Of a stretch of 64,000 nt of DNA, positions 32,518 to 40,813 are shown piece by piece. The first letter of the stretch is position 1. Every line of letters starts with the position of its first letter. Position numbers and translations under genes: made by a program. Source of the stretch: Streptomyces gardneri (GTDB taxonomy: Bacteria > Actinomycetota > Actinomycetes > Streptomycetales > Streptomycetaceae); assembly GCF_006539185.1 (NCBI RefSeq), contig NZ_BJMN01000031.1, positions 62,001-126,000 of the forward strand, given 5' to 3'. Under the pieces are notes generated by a model. The model did no database searches. It was not told the origin of the DNA and saw nothing but the letters and a program-made list of their open reading frames with translations.

Positions 32518-33380
32518 AGCAGCGCTTCGAGCGCACCCCGCAGCCCGTCGACCGTCTCCCGGTCGGCGGGCTGCAGCGGTTCGCGCACGGGCCCGCCGAG
32601 CAGCGCCTTGGCGGTCACCGTGCCGGGCAGCCCCGAGGCCATCATCAGCTCGGCCAGCGGCATCGTCCGGGCGTGGAGCAGGGCCGCGCCCGCGGTGTCT
32701 CCGGCGTCGAAGGCGTCCAGGACCGCGCGCAGCTGCCGCGGCGCCACATTGGCCACCGTGCTGACATAGCCGGCGCCGCCGACCGCGTACAGCGGCAGGT
32801 TCAGCTCCTCGGCACCCGAGTAGTACGCGAGCCCGGTCTCCGCGATCAGCCGGGCCGAGGCCAGGAGGTCGTACGAGCAGTCCTTCACCGCCACGATCCG
32901 CGGGTGCTCGGCGAGCCGCCGCATCGTCGCCGGCTCGACGCGCGTGCCCGTGCGGCCGGGGATGTCGTAGACCATCACCGGCAGCTCCGTCGCGTCCGCG
33001 ACCTTCAGGAAATGCGCCTCGACGGCCGCCTGCGGAGGCCGGCTGTAGTACGGGGTGACGACCAGCAGCCCGTCGGCGCCCGCCTTCTCGGCCTGGCGGG
33101 CCAGCTCCGCGGTGTGCCGGGTGTCGGCGGTGCCGACGCCCGTGAGGAGCGACGGGCCCGGACCCACGACCTCCCGGACGGCGCGGACGAGCGCGGTCTT
33201 CTCGGCGTCCGTGGTGGTCGGCGACTCACCGGTGGTGCCGTTGAGGACCAGGCCGTCGCAGCCCTCCGCCACCAGGTGCGCGGCCAGCTCGCCCGCCCGG
33301 TCGAGGTCGAGCGCGCCGGAGGGGGCGAAGGGCGTGATCATCGCGCAGAGCGCGCGGCCGAAAGGGCGTTCAGTGCTCAT
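32496..33380 (-). CDS. dapA: 4-Hydroxy-tetrahydrodipicolinate synthase (DapA type)
   Basis: A 294-residue member of the pyruvate-dependent aldolase family. The motifs are those of true DapA: NGTTGESPTT, PYYSRP with the catalytic Tyr, VYDIPGRTG with the Arg that binds aspartate semialdehyde, and VAVKDCS with the Schiff-base Lys. It condenses pyruvate and aspartate semialdehyde at the start of lysine/DAP synthesis. Streptomyces often carry more than one copy. It is near dapD but convergent with the secreted peptide gene, so not co-transcribed with dapD. Confidence 0.85.
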   Translation of the reverse strand: MSTERPFGRALCAMITPFAPSGALDLDRAGELAAHLVAEGCDGLVLNGTTGESPTTTDAEKTALVRAVREVVGPGPSLLTGVGTADTRHTAELARQAEKAGADGLLVVTPYYSRPPQAAVEAHFLKVADATELPVMVYDIPGRTGTRVEPATMRRLAEHPRIVAVKDCSYDLLASARLIAETGLAYYSGAEELNLPLYAVGGAGYVSTVANVAPRQLRAVLDAFDAGDTAGAALLHARTMPLAELMMASGLPGTVTAKALLGGPVREPLQPADRETVDGLRGALEALLQAESVV

Positions 33381-33443
33381 CCGGCCAGTCTGGGTGCGAA
33401 TGACCGTGAAGGTCCACTTAGTTCTGCTTGGCCGGAGAATTCA

Positions 33444-33455
33444 GTTCTGCTGAAC
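33444..33455. promoter_or_regulatory. Short palindrome upstream of dapA and the SDR remnant
   Basis: GTTCTGCTGAAC, with GTTC/GAAC arms, and a further GTTCTGC at 33421-33427 lie 64 bp upstream of dapA. A regulator site is possible but the arms are short. Confidence 0.3.
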
Positions 33456-33469
33456 GATGGCCGTCTGGC

Positions 33470-34017
33470 ATGATCGGCCGCCTCGACATCCTCGTCAACT
33501 GCGCGGGCACCACCCTCCCCCATAGCCTTAAGGGCATGGGGGGACCCCCACCATCCCGCACGACGACCTCGAAGCCGCCTCGCCCGACGTGTGGCGGCAC
33601 CTCTACGACGTCAACGTCATCGGCGTCTGGCAGACCGTCACCGCCGCCGTCCCGCACCTGCGGAAGACCCGCGGCAGCATCGTGACGATCTCCTCCCAGG
33701 CCGGCGTCCGCCCGGGCGGCAGCTCCATCCCGTACGCGGTCTCCAAGGCCGCCGTCAACCACATGACGAAGCTCCTCGCCAAGACCCTCGGCCCCGACGT
33801 GCGGGTCAACGCGGTCGCGCCCGGACTCATCGACACCCCCTGGTTCGACGGGGTCGACGGCGCCGACGCGGCCAAGGCCCATGTCGCGGACGTCGTCCCG
33901 CTGCGCCGGGTCGGCAGCCCCGAGGACATCGCGCGGGCGGTCTTCGACCTGGCCCACGCCTCGTTCATCACCGGCGAGGTGCTCCTCGTGGACGGCGGCG
34001 GGCACCTGCTCGGCTGA
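33470..34017 (+). pseudogene. Short-chain dehydrogenase pseudogene
   Basis: Remnant of a classical SDR oxidoreductase. The first part reads GRLDILVNCAGTT in one frame. After 33514 the frame breaks, and the rest (PHDDLEAASPDVWRHLYDVNVIGVWQTV, SSQAG, YAVSKAAVNHM, VNAVAPGLIDTPWF, FITGEVLLVDGGGHLLG) continues in another. The break coincides with a 38-bp palindromic insert at 33515-33552, whose length accounts for the frame change. The N-terminal cofactor-binding region (TGxxxGIG, about 75 residues) is also missing. The Y-x3-K catalytic pair survives, but the gene cannot make an active enzyme. Confidence 0.88.
33515..33552. repeat. 38-bp palindromic insert in the SDR pseudogene
   Basis: A small element with complementary ends (CCCCCAT ... 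ATGGGGG), an inner CCTTAAGG, and a following GGGGG-GACCCCC. ACC flanks both sides. It resembles short palindromic repeats that I recall as dispersed in Streptomyces intergenic regions. Confidence 0.7.
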
Positions 34018-34025
34018 CCCGTCCC

Positions 34026-34484
34026 TCAGAGGGGCAGCTTGAATCCGTCGTGGCTGCGCGCGAAGCCCAGCGAGGCGTAGAAGCGGTGGGCCTCCGTCCG
34101 CCGCTTGTCGCTGGTCAGCTGGACGAGCGCGCAGCCGCGCGCGCAGGCCCGCGCCACGGCCCGCTCCATCAGCTCCCGCCCGAGACCGCCGCCCCGCCGG
34201 TCGGCCCGGATCCGTACCGCCTCGATCAGGGCCCGCTCGGCGCCGCCCTTGCCGAGCCCCGGGATGTACGTGATCTGGAGGCAGCCCAGGGCCTGCTCGC
34301 CGTCCGTCAGGACCAGCATCTCGTTGCGCGGATCGGCCTCGATGTCGGCGAAGGCCCGCTCGTACGCCTCGGTGACGGTGATCGAGGCCGGGTCCACGGC
34401 CGTGTCCTCGTCGGCCAGGAGCGCGAGGACGGCGGGGAGTTCGTCTCGGGTCGCGGGGCGCAGGGTCAGGTCGCGAAGGATCAT
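34026..34484 (-). CDS. GNAT family N-acetyltransferase
   Basis: A 152-residue GNAT acetyltransferase. The acetyl-CoA binding motif A is RIRADRRGGGLGRELMERAV (R-x-x-G-x-G), and the C-terminal LTSDKRRTEAHRFYASLGFARSHDGFKL is the usual motif B end. ATG 34484 is used. It is convergent with the SDR remnant and divergent from the ABM-domain gene; the MerR-like palindrome lies between the divergent starts. The substrate is unknown. Confidence 0.9.
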   Translation of the reverse strand: MILRDLTLRPATRDELPAVLALLADEDTAVDPASITVTEAYERAFADIEADPRNEMLVLTDGEQALGCLQITYIPGLGKGGAERALIEAVRIRADRRGGGLGRELMERAVARACARGCALVQLTSDKRRTEAHRFYASLGFARSHDGFKLPL

Positions 34485-34516
34485 GGCGCGAAGTCTCGCA
34501 CGGGGACGAGGGTTGA

Positions 34517-34534
34517 CCTCAACCTTGGTTGAGG
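34517..34534. promoter_or_regulatory. MerR-type operator (perfect 18-bp palindrome)
   Basis: CCTCAACCTTGGTTGAGG is a perfect palindrome directly joined to a TTGACC -35-like hexamer (34513-34518). Dyads just after the -35 are the mark of MerR-activated promoters. The site is 39 bp upstream of the ABM-domain gene. No MerR gene lies in the window. Confidence 0.7.
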
Positions 34535-34572
34535 GAGGACCGTGGAGGCATCCGAAGAACAGGAGATCTTCC

Positions 34573-35286
34573 ATGAACGCCGTCGCCCACCCCGATGCCC
34601 GCCCCGACCTCCACCGCTCCGGAGTCGGCGCCGTCCTCGTCAGCACCTGGCGGGTCGGCACCCCCGAGCGCCAGCGCGCGGCCGTCGACGCCATCCGCAA
34701 GGCATGGGAGAGCAGGGAGTGGCCCGACCTCGGGCTGCTCTCGTACAGCGTCCACGTCGGGACCGACGGGGACACGCTGCTGCACTACTCGCAGTGGACC
34801 GCCGAGGAGGCGTACGAGGACTTCGTCCGCACCTACCGCGACGACCGGAACGCCGAGATCGACGCCGCCGTGCCCGGCATCGAGCGGGTGGAGCTCCGCC
34901 GCTACGCGCCGATCCACCGGTCCGCCGTCCGCGCCGGGAGGGGCACGGGGGAGCTGCCCGGGATCGTCGTGGTCGTCGAGGCCGACTTCGGCGGGCCCGA
35001 AGCGGGGAGCCGGGAGGACTGGGTGGACACCGTGTTCACCGCCATGGACGAGGACGCGGCGACGCGGCCGGGGTCCGGTGGGGCCGCCGCCCACTTCCAT
35101 CTGTCCACCGACGGCGGCCGGGTCCTGAACTACGCCGAGTGGGAGAGCGAGCAGGCCCATGTGGAGTGGCTGGCGGACGACGCCCGGCTGGACGAGGCCT
35201 GGACGCGGGTGCACCACTACCCGGGGCTCGTGGGCGGCCGGGTGAAGCGGTACACGCCCGCGCTCAGCCTGAGCGCGGGCGTGTGA
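34573..35286 (+). CDS. Double ABM-domain (antibiotic biosynthesis monooxygenase-like) protein
   Basis: A 237-residue protein with two dimeric alpha/beta-barrel (ABM) repeats. The first is about residues 20-110 (AVLVSTWRVGTPERQRAAVDAIRKAW ... LLHYSQWTAEEAYEDFVR), the second about 125-225 (GIVVVVEADFGGPEAG ... RVLNYAEWESEQAHVEWL). Such proteins include cofactor-free quinone-forming monooxygenases and heme-degrading enzymes, but many have no known activity. ATG 34573 has an AGGAGA ribosome site. Its MerR-type promoter suggests induction by a small molecule or redox stress. No biosynthetic cluster is near. Confidence 0.8.
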   Translation: MNAVAHPDARPDLHRSGVGAVLVSTWRVGTPERQRAAVDAIRKAWESREWPDLGLLSYSVHVGTDGDTLLHYSQWTAEEAYEDFVRTYRDDRNAEIDAAVPGIERVELRRYAPIHRSAVRAGRGTGELPGIVVVVEADFGGPEAGSREDWVDTVFTAMDEDAATRPGSGGAAAHFHLSTDGGRVLNYAEWESEQAHVEWLADDARLDEAWTRVHHYPGLVGGRVKRYTPALSLSAGV

Positions 35287-35309
35287 CCGGGGCGCGGGGC
35301 CCCGGGTGA

Positions 35310-37148
35310 CTACGGGCGGAAGCGGACGACCTGCGGGTCGTGGTCGCTGTCCTGGTCGGCGAACTCGGCGTTGATGTGCACGCTGTCGTACTCGAAGTGG
35401 CGCACGCCCGGGCTCGTCAGGATCTGGTCGAGGACCTGGCTGTTGCCCTGGTAGACGTACGAGTACCGCTCCGAGCGCGGCAGCGACTTCACGGCCGGGT
35501 ACAGCACGTCGCCGTCGGCCAGCGCCTCCGTGGTCCCGGAGAACTCGAAGTCGTTGATGTCACCCACGACCAGGACGTCGGCCTGCTTCTCCAGGGCGAC
35601 GATGTCCTTCACGAAGGCGTTGACGGCCTGCGCCTGGAGCAGGCGCTTCGCCTCGGAGGAACGGTTCGGCGGCTGGTGGTGCGAGACGATCGACTCGTCG
35701 CCGCCCTTCGAGCCGAAGTGGTTGGCGATCACGAAGACCGTGCGGCCGCGGAAGACGAACTCACCCGCGAGCGGCTTGCGGCTGCTGTCCCAGGCGGTGT
35801 TCGCCGGGTCGATCCGGCCGGGGGACACCGTCAGGGCAGCGCGGCCCTTCGAGCCCGTCACGGCAGTGGCGGAGGTCTCGTCGGTGGCCGCGCGGTCCGT
35901 GAAGGAGACCCGCTCGGGGTTGAAGAGGAAGACCTGGCGGATGTTGCCGCCGGGCTCGCCGCCGTCCTTGTTGTTCTGCGGGTCGACCGAGCGCCACTCG
36001 TACGCCGGGCCGCCGGCCGCGACGATCGCGTCCGTGAACTTCTTGACCGTCTGGTCGGCGGCGACCGTGCCGTCGTTCTTCGCGCCGTTGTTGTCCTGGA
36101 TCTCCTCCAGGGCCAGGATGTCGGGCGAGGCCAGGTTGTCGACGACCGCCTTCGCGAGGGCGTCGAACTTCTCCTGCGGGTCGGTCGGGTCGAGGTTCTC
36201 GACGTTGTACGTCGCCACGGCCAGCTCGTTCTTGTGCTGCTTGTCCGTGCTCTCGCGCTCCAGGCCGCTGTCCTCGACCGTGCCGAGCGTGCGGGCCGTC
36301 AGCGTGTAGCCGCCGAACTGGTTGAAGTCGAGCGGGCCCTCGGTCGTGCCCCTCAGCCAGTCGCCGACGTTCGCCTTCGGGAAGGGCTGCTGGGCGATCG
36401 GGGTCAGCGACTGGATCTGGAGCCGGCCGGTGTTCTGGGACTCGTACGAGCCGTAGACCGTGCCGCCGCGCCAGTTGCGGTTCTCCCAGGGCTTCACCGT
36501 CACCCAGAGCTCGGAGTACGGGTCGGTGGCGCCGACCACCCGCGAGGTGCCGACGCGGACGTTGGTGCCCTCCAGGGACTCGTAGTAGTCCAGGGCGTAC
36601 GTCTCCGGGTCCAGCGTCAGGCCGTTGATCGAGCCGCCGGCGGCCGGGTCGCCCTCCGGGGTGTACTCGTCGGGGACGGACCAGGGGGCGATCGTCACCG
36701 GGGCCGGGACGGCGTTGCCCTTCGAGACCACCGTGATCACGGGCTTGGAGAGCTGGGTCAGCGACTGGTTGCCGGAGTTCAGGCCGCCCGGGACGTACTC
36801 GGTGACCGTGCCGTTCACACTGACCGCGTCGCCGACGGCGACGGTCGGGACCGAGCTGGTGAAGACGAACAGGCCCTCGCTGGTCGCCGGGTTCGCGTCG
36901 GCCTCGGGGTCCTGGATCCAGAATCCGCGCGAGCCGTAGGTGCGGACGCCGGTGACGATGCCCGTCACGCCGGTGACCTGCTTGCCCACGAGCGGGGAGA
37001 CGCGGGTGGTGCCCTGGATGTCGTGGACGCGCGTGCCGGTGGCGCTGTCATCGGCGGCGGCGCTCGTCGAACCGGCCAGCAGCCCGGCGGCGAGCGCGGC
37101 GGCGACGACGGCGGAGACGGCGGCGGATCTCGGTATGGAGGAAGGCAT
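35310..37148 (-). CDS. Secreted endonuclease/exonuclease/phosphatase family protein
   Basis: A 612-residue exported protein. A Sec-type signal peptide (residues 1 to about 31, with AAALAAGLLAGSTSAAA) is followed by an OB-fold/nuclease-associated region (about 40-300: TRVHDIQGTTRVSPLVGKQVTGVTGIVTGVR) and a C-terminal EEP domain (about 310-612). EEP catalytic signs are ATYNVENL, ALEEIQDN, IANHFGSKGGDES, VGDINDFE and the final SDHDPQVVRF. It resembles ExeM/YhcR-type extracellular DNases and would release phosphate and nucleotides from DNA outside the cell. ATG 37148 is the start. Confidence 0.88.
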   Translation of the reverse strand: MPSSIPRSAAVSAVVAAALAAGLLAGSTSAAADDSATGTRVHDIQGTTRVSPLVGKQVTGVTGIVTGVRTYGSRGFWIQDPEADANPATSEGLFVFTSSVPTVAVGDAVSVNGTVTEYVPGGLNSGNQSLTQLSKPVITVVSKGNAVPAPVTIAPWSVPDEYTPEGDPAAGGSINGLTLDPETYALDYYESLEGTNVRVGTSRVVGATDPYSELWVTVKPWENRNWRGGTVYGSYESQNTGRLQIQSLTPIAQQPFPKANVGDWLRGTTEGPLDFNQFGGYTLTARTLGTVEDSGLERESTDKQHKNELAVATYNVENLDPTDPQEKFDALAKAVVDNLASPDILALEEIQDNNGAKNDGTVAADQTVKKFTDAIVAAGGPAYEWRSVDPQNNKDGGEPGGNIRQVFLFNPERVSFTDRAATDETSATAVTGSKGRAALTVSPGRIDPANTAWDSSRKPLAGEFVFRGRTVFVIANHFGSKGGDESIVSHHQPPNRSSEAKRLLQAQAVNAFVKDIVALEKQADVLVVGDINDFEFSGTTEALADGDVLYPAVKSLPRSERYSYVYQGNSQVLDQILTSPGVRHFEYDSVHINAEFADQDSDHDPQVVRFRP

Positions 37149-37399
37149 CAAGGGCTCCGGAAGGTGCTTGGAGGATCGGCAGATGAATCTACGCGCGTCA
37201 ATCTCTTGTGAGAGAGGGGAACTTGTCAAGAGTCGACGGGTGTACGAAGGCTGACGGATCCGTGAACCGGCGGACAGCCCCCCGGATGCGTCTACGCTGA
37301 GTACCGCTCTTTCCCGGGAGTTCCCCCCTCCCGCCCCCCTCCTGTGCCACTTCCGTCCCACCCCCCGTCCCACCCGTACGCGTCGAGGAGACACCCCAC

Positions 37400-38914
37400 A
37401 TGTCAGCGGAGCAGCCCACCCTTCCCCCCGTTCGGCTTCCCGCGGACGCGGAGCTGGCGCGGGACGCCCTGGCCGCGCCCCTCCTCGCCCGCGCCGTGCG
37501 GCTCGCCCGCTGGGCCGGCCCCGAGACGCGGGTCGGCGCGGGCGGCGAGCTCGTCGACGAGCAACTGCAGGACGCCGTCGACGTCCTGGGCCTCACGGTC
37601 GAGGCGGACGGAGAGGACGCCGGCGAGGGCGTCGGCTCCTTCGAGGACACCGAGGCCTACGAGGAAGCCGTCGAGGAGGCCGAGATCCTGGCGGCCGACG
37701 CCTGGCGGCTCGCCGTCGACACCGGCCTCGTCGCGGTCGAGGACGGCGCGGACGACGAGACGCCCGGCGGAGCGGGGCCCGGCGAGAACCTGGCGCTGGT
37801 CACCGACGGGTCGCCCCAGGACGTCCTCGCGATCTGGCTGGACGGCTTCGACGCGGTCTTCGCCGACGCCGTCGTGCCCGTCCTCGACGACCTGGACACG
37901 ATCGTCGGCGAGGACGGCGAGATCGACCTCGCGTCCCTGGACTGGGACCCCGAGATGGAGGGCGAGTTCCTGGAGGGCGTGCTCGGCAACCTCTACCTGC
38001 TGACCGTCAGCGAGGGCGGACCCGGCGACGGCCCGGTCCCGCTGCCCGCGCTCGCCGCCTCGATGGTCGTCCCCGACGACATGGGCGAACCGACCGACGA
38101 CGTCCTGGAGCAGGTCTCGGACGCGATGATGCGGCTCGACGAGCAGTTCCGCCTCCTGGAGGCCATCGGGCTCGTCGAGTACCAGCCCGTCGACGAGGCC
38201 CTGATGGCCGAGGAGGGCGAAGAGCCCGCCGCGCCGCTCGACGACGAGGACGTCTCGCGCTACGGCATGGTCCGGCTCACCACGCTCGGCCTCTACGGCG
38301 TCCGGGCCCGGATGCTCGACGCCGGTGTGGACGCGCCCGCCGTCGGCGACCTCGCCGACAAGGGCGCCGACGCGCTCCTCGGCGGCATCGCCGGCTACCC
38401 GGAGGCCGCCGCGCGCGCCGAGACGGCCGCGTGGCTCTCCGGCCGCGAGGTCGAGACCGCGGCGCGGGAGCTGCTGCACGCCGCGCGGGGCGCGGACGCG
38501 GGCTCTCCGCTGCGTCGCCTCCACTGCCAGCAGGCGCTCTCCCTGGTGGGCGCGGAGGCGGAGCCCGCGGTCCGGGAGGTCCTGGACGACGCGGAGCTCG
38601 GCGGCCTGGCGCGGGTCTGGCTCGCGGAGCGGGGCGCGGCGGACGTGCCCGCGCCCTCCGAGTCGATGGTCTTCTGGCTGGCGATCGACACGATCGCGGC
38701 GCAGCTCGACGCCGACGGCGATCTGCAGGAGGTCCAGGAGCTGATCGAGGGGCTCACCGGCCGGCACAGCGGCTTCTTCGAGGCGGCCTGGCGGGTGGAG
38801 CACCCGGCGACGGGGGAGGTGCTGGAGGCGATGGGCCGGCTGCACCGGGACAAGACGGCCGCGAAGGAGGCCCGCAAGGCGGCCTTCAAGGCCCGCTCGC
38901 GGTCCGGGTCCTGA
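37400..38914 (+). CDS. Large acidic hypothetical protein
   Basis: A 504-residue, strongly acidic cytoplasmic protein without signal or membrane segment. It looks helical throughout; the region from about residue 300 to 460 resembles HEAT/ALM-like repeats (alternating Leu/Ala-rich helices such as ADKGADALLGGIAGYPEAAARAETAAWLSGREVE). The C-terminus is basic (KTAAKEARKAAFKARSRSGS), opposite to the rest. I do not recognise a named family, though the gene has typical Streptomyces codon use and looks real. ATG 37400 follows a gaggag ribosome site. Confidence 0.75.
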   Translation: MSAEQPTLPPVRLPADAELARDALAAPLLARAVRLARWAGPETRVGAGGELVDEQLQDAVDVLGLTVEADGEDAGEGVGSFEDTEAYEEAVEEAEILAADAWRLAVDTGLVAVEDGADDETPGGAGPGENLALVTDGSPQDVLAIWLDGFDAVFADAVVPVLDDLDTIVGEDGEIDLASLDWDPEMEGEFLEGVLGNLYLLTVSEGGPGDGPVPLPALAASMVVPDDMGEPTDDVLEQVSDAMMRLDEQFRLLEAIGLVEYQPVDEALMAEEGEEPAAPLDDEDVSRYGMVRLTTLGLYGVRARMLDAGVDAPAVGDLADKGADALLGGIAGYPEAAARAETAAWLSGREVETAARELLHAARGADAGSPLRRLHCQQALSLVGAEAEPAVREVLDDAELGGLARVWLAERGAADVPAPSESMVFWLAIDTIAAQLDADGDLQEVQELIEGLTGRHSGFFEAAWRVEHPATGEVLEAMGRLHRDKTAAKEARKAAFKARSRSGS

Positions 38915-39195
38915 CGGTTCGGACACCGGTCGGGCGCCGGCCGCTCCCGGCGGACGCCCGACAGGGTCCGGCGGGGGCGTGACCGGGCTCGGCGGGGGCG
39001 TGACCGGGCTCGGGTCGGGTCCGTGCGGGTGGTGTCGGCTCGCCGCCGGTCGGTGTCCGTTCGGCGCGGGGCCTGCGCCGGTCGGTGTCCGCTCGGGGGC
39101 GGGTCCGTGCCGGTCGGTGTCGGCTCGGTGCCGGGTCCGTGGCGGTCGGCTCCCGGCGGTCCCGGTGGTGGTCGCTCCTGTGATGCCCGGCCGGC
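38915..39195. repeat. Gene-free stretch with 21-bp and 32-bp tandem repeats
   Basis: No gene is seen here. A 21-bp unit is repeated exactly twice (38970-38990 and 38991-39011). It is followed by three degenerate 32-bp units starting at 39045, 39077 and 39109, each beginning GCCGGTCGGTGTC, and a decayed fourth from 39141. The sequence is G/T-rich on the plus strand. Confidence 0.8.
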
Positions 39196-39228
39196 GTTCC
39201 CGCGGTGTTTAGCTCGCGTTCGAGGGGG
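39196..39228 (+). promoter_or_regulatory. PHO box-like direct repeats
   Basis: Three contiguous 11-bp units begin with GTT: GTTCCCGCGGT, GTTTAGCTCGC and GTTCGAGGGGG. The spacing and the GTTC start fit the PhoP-binding PHO box of Streptomyces (consensus near GTTCACC plus four bases). The array ends about 50 bp before the PhoX-like gene start, a usual position for a PhoP-activated promoter. Confidence 0.6.
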
Positions 39229-39279
39229 CACGGGAGGGTGGTTCGTATGATCCACCCGCCCCAGGGAGACCCTTACATC

Positions 39280-40713
39280 ATGCCGCTCAATCGCCGAGAG
39301 TTCACCAAGCAGACCGCCGTCGCCGGCGCGGGGCTCGCCCTCACCGGCGTCGTCGGTGCTCTCGCCACCGCGCCCGAGGCGCTCGCCTCCGACGAGTCGG
39401 AGGTGTACGGAGCCGGGCACGGCGAGAGCCACGGCCACGCGCTCGGGTACGGGCCGCTCGTCGCCGACCCCGAGGGTGTCCTCGCCCTGCCGGCCGGGTT
39501 CTCGTACCGCATCGTCACGCACAGCGGCGTGACCCGTATGGAGAGCGGCGAGTTAACTCCCTCCAACCACGACGGCACCGCGGCCTTCGCCGGCCCGCGC
39601 GGCACCACGTACCTGGTCAACAACCACGAGCTCTACGGCCCCCGCGCGAACTGGCCCCACCCGGTCCCGCTCACCGAGGGGCTCGTCTACGACCCGACCG
39701 CCCCCGGCGGCTGCACCGTCGTCGAGATCCACCGGGACGGCACCGTCGCGGAGTGGGTCGGCCTCGCCGGCACCTCCACCAACTGCGCGGGCGGCAGCAC
39801 CGCCTGGGGCACCTGGCTGACCGGCGAGGAGAACTCCGACCTCGCGGGCGTCAACGGCATGACCAAGGACCACGGCTACATCTTCGAGGTCGACCCGCGC
39901 GACCGGGGCGCCAACCTCGACCCGAAGCCGATCAAGGCCTTCGGCCGCTACGACCACGAGGCCGTCGTCATCGACCCCAAGCGCGGCCACGCCTACCTCA
40001 CCGAGGACGCCGCCCTCCCCTTCGGGCTGCTCTTCCGCTGGGTGCCGCCGAAGGGCTTCGAGCACGGGCGCGGAAAGCTCCGTACGCTCGCCGACGACGC
40101 CGGTGTGCTCCAGGCCTTCAAGTGCACCGACTCCGGGGGCCGTTTCGTCGACGACCTGTCCCGGGCGACCCGCATCGGCACCGTCTACGGCGTGGACTGG
40201 GTCGACGTCCCCGACCGCGACGCCCGCACGGTCCCCGTCCGCAAGCAGTTCGGCCCCGGCGAGGTCACCCGCGGCTGCAAGCTGGAGGGCATGTGGTGGG
40301 CCGACGGCGGCGCGTACGTCGTCTCCTCCTTCGCGCGCGCGGAGTGGAGCCCCGGCGCCGCGCACGACGGCCAGGTCTGGTTCTACGACCCCAAGCGCCG
40401 CACCCTCACCCTCAAGGTGCTCCTCGGTGTGAACGCCGCGCCCGAGGAGGACGGCGCCCTCGACGGCCCCGACAACATCACCGTCTCCCCGTACGGCGGG
40501 ATCGTCATCGCCGAGGACGGCCGGGGCGTGCAGCACCTCTTCGGCGCGACCGACTCCGGCCGGACGTACCCGATCGCCCGCAACGACCTCAACGACGCCG
40601 AGTTCACCGGGGTCTGCTTCTCGCCCGACGGCGGGACGCTGTTCGCCAACATCCAGGAGCCGGGCATCCTGCTCGCGATCACCGGCCCCTGGCGCCGCCA
40701 GCCCCGCCGCTGA
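39280..40713 (+). CDS. PhoX-like alkaline phosphatase (DUF839), Tat-exported
   Basis: A 477-residue exported protein of the PhoX/DUF839 family of calcium-iron alkaline phosphatases. The N-terminus has a twin-arginine signal (RREFTKQTAVAGAGLALTG) with cleavage near ALA at about residue 37. Core family stretches are NHELYGPR, NCAGGSTAWGTWLTGEE, KAFGRYDHEAVVIDP, YLTEDA and PDNITVSPYGGIVIAEDG. A TTA codon occurs at 39553-39555 (residue 92), so full translation may need the bldA tRNA. PHO-box-like repeats upstream suggest phosphate starvation control. ATG 39280 follows a gggaga site. Confidence 0.88.
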   Translation: MPLNRREFTKQTAVAGAGLALTGVVGALATAPEALASDESEVYGAGHGESHGHALGYGPLVADPEGVLALPAGFSYRIVTHSGVTRMESGELTPSNHDGTAAFAGPRGTTYLVNNHELYGPRANWPHPVPLTEGLVYDPTAPGGCTVVEIHRDGTVAEWVGLAGTSTNCAGGSTAWGTWLTGEENSDLAGVNGMTKDHGYIFEVDPRDRGANLDPKPIKAFGRYDHEAVVIDPKRGHAYLTEDAALPFGLLFRWVPPKGFEHGRGKLRTLADDAGVLQAFKCTDSGGRFVDDLSRATRIGTVYGVDWVDVPDRDARTVPVRKQFGPGEVTRGCKLEGMWWADGGAYVVSSFARAEWSPGAAHDGQVWFYDPKRRTLTLKVLLGVNAAPEEDGALDGPDNITVSPYGGIVIAEDGRGVQHLFGATDSGRTYPIARNDLNDAEFTGVCFSPDGGTLFANIQEPGILLAITGPWRRQPRR

Positions 40714-40780
40714 GTCATGGGCCGGGCTCCGGGCTGCCCTTTCGGACCGCCCTGTCTGCCCCTCTGACCCCTGGTCAGGT

Positions 40781-40813
40781 CCATGGGCTGACATCTAACA
40801 TGTCAGCCCATGG
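40781..40813. promoter_or_regulatory. GntR operator at the start of the regulator gene
   Basis: Two perfect 14-bp arms (40781-40794 and 40800-40813) flank CTAAC. The right arm contains the ATG at 40810. A TAACAT -10 hexamer at 40796-40801 sits in the dyad centre, so transcription should begin at or next to the ATG and produce a leaderless message blocked by the bound repressor. Confidence 0.8.

Noticed and set aside
32496..33380. dapA-like gene considered as a KdgD or N-acetylneuraminate lyase
   Set aside because: It has the Arg in IPGRTG and the GTTGESPTT motif of true DapA, unlike the KdgD at 46438-47370.
34573..35286. ABM-domain gene considered as sign of an antibiotic cluster
   Set aside because: No polyketide, peptide or terpene synthase lies in the window; ABM proteins are common outside such clusters.
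39045..39172. 32-bp repeat array considered as a CRISPR
   Set aside because: The units are directly adjacent, without spacers, and degenerate; no cas gene is near.
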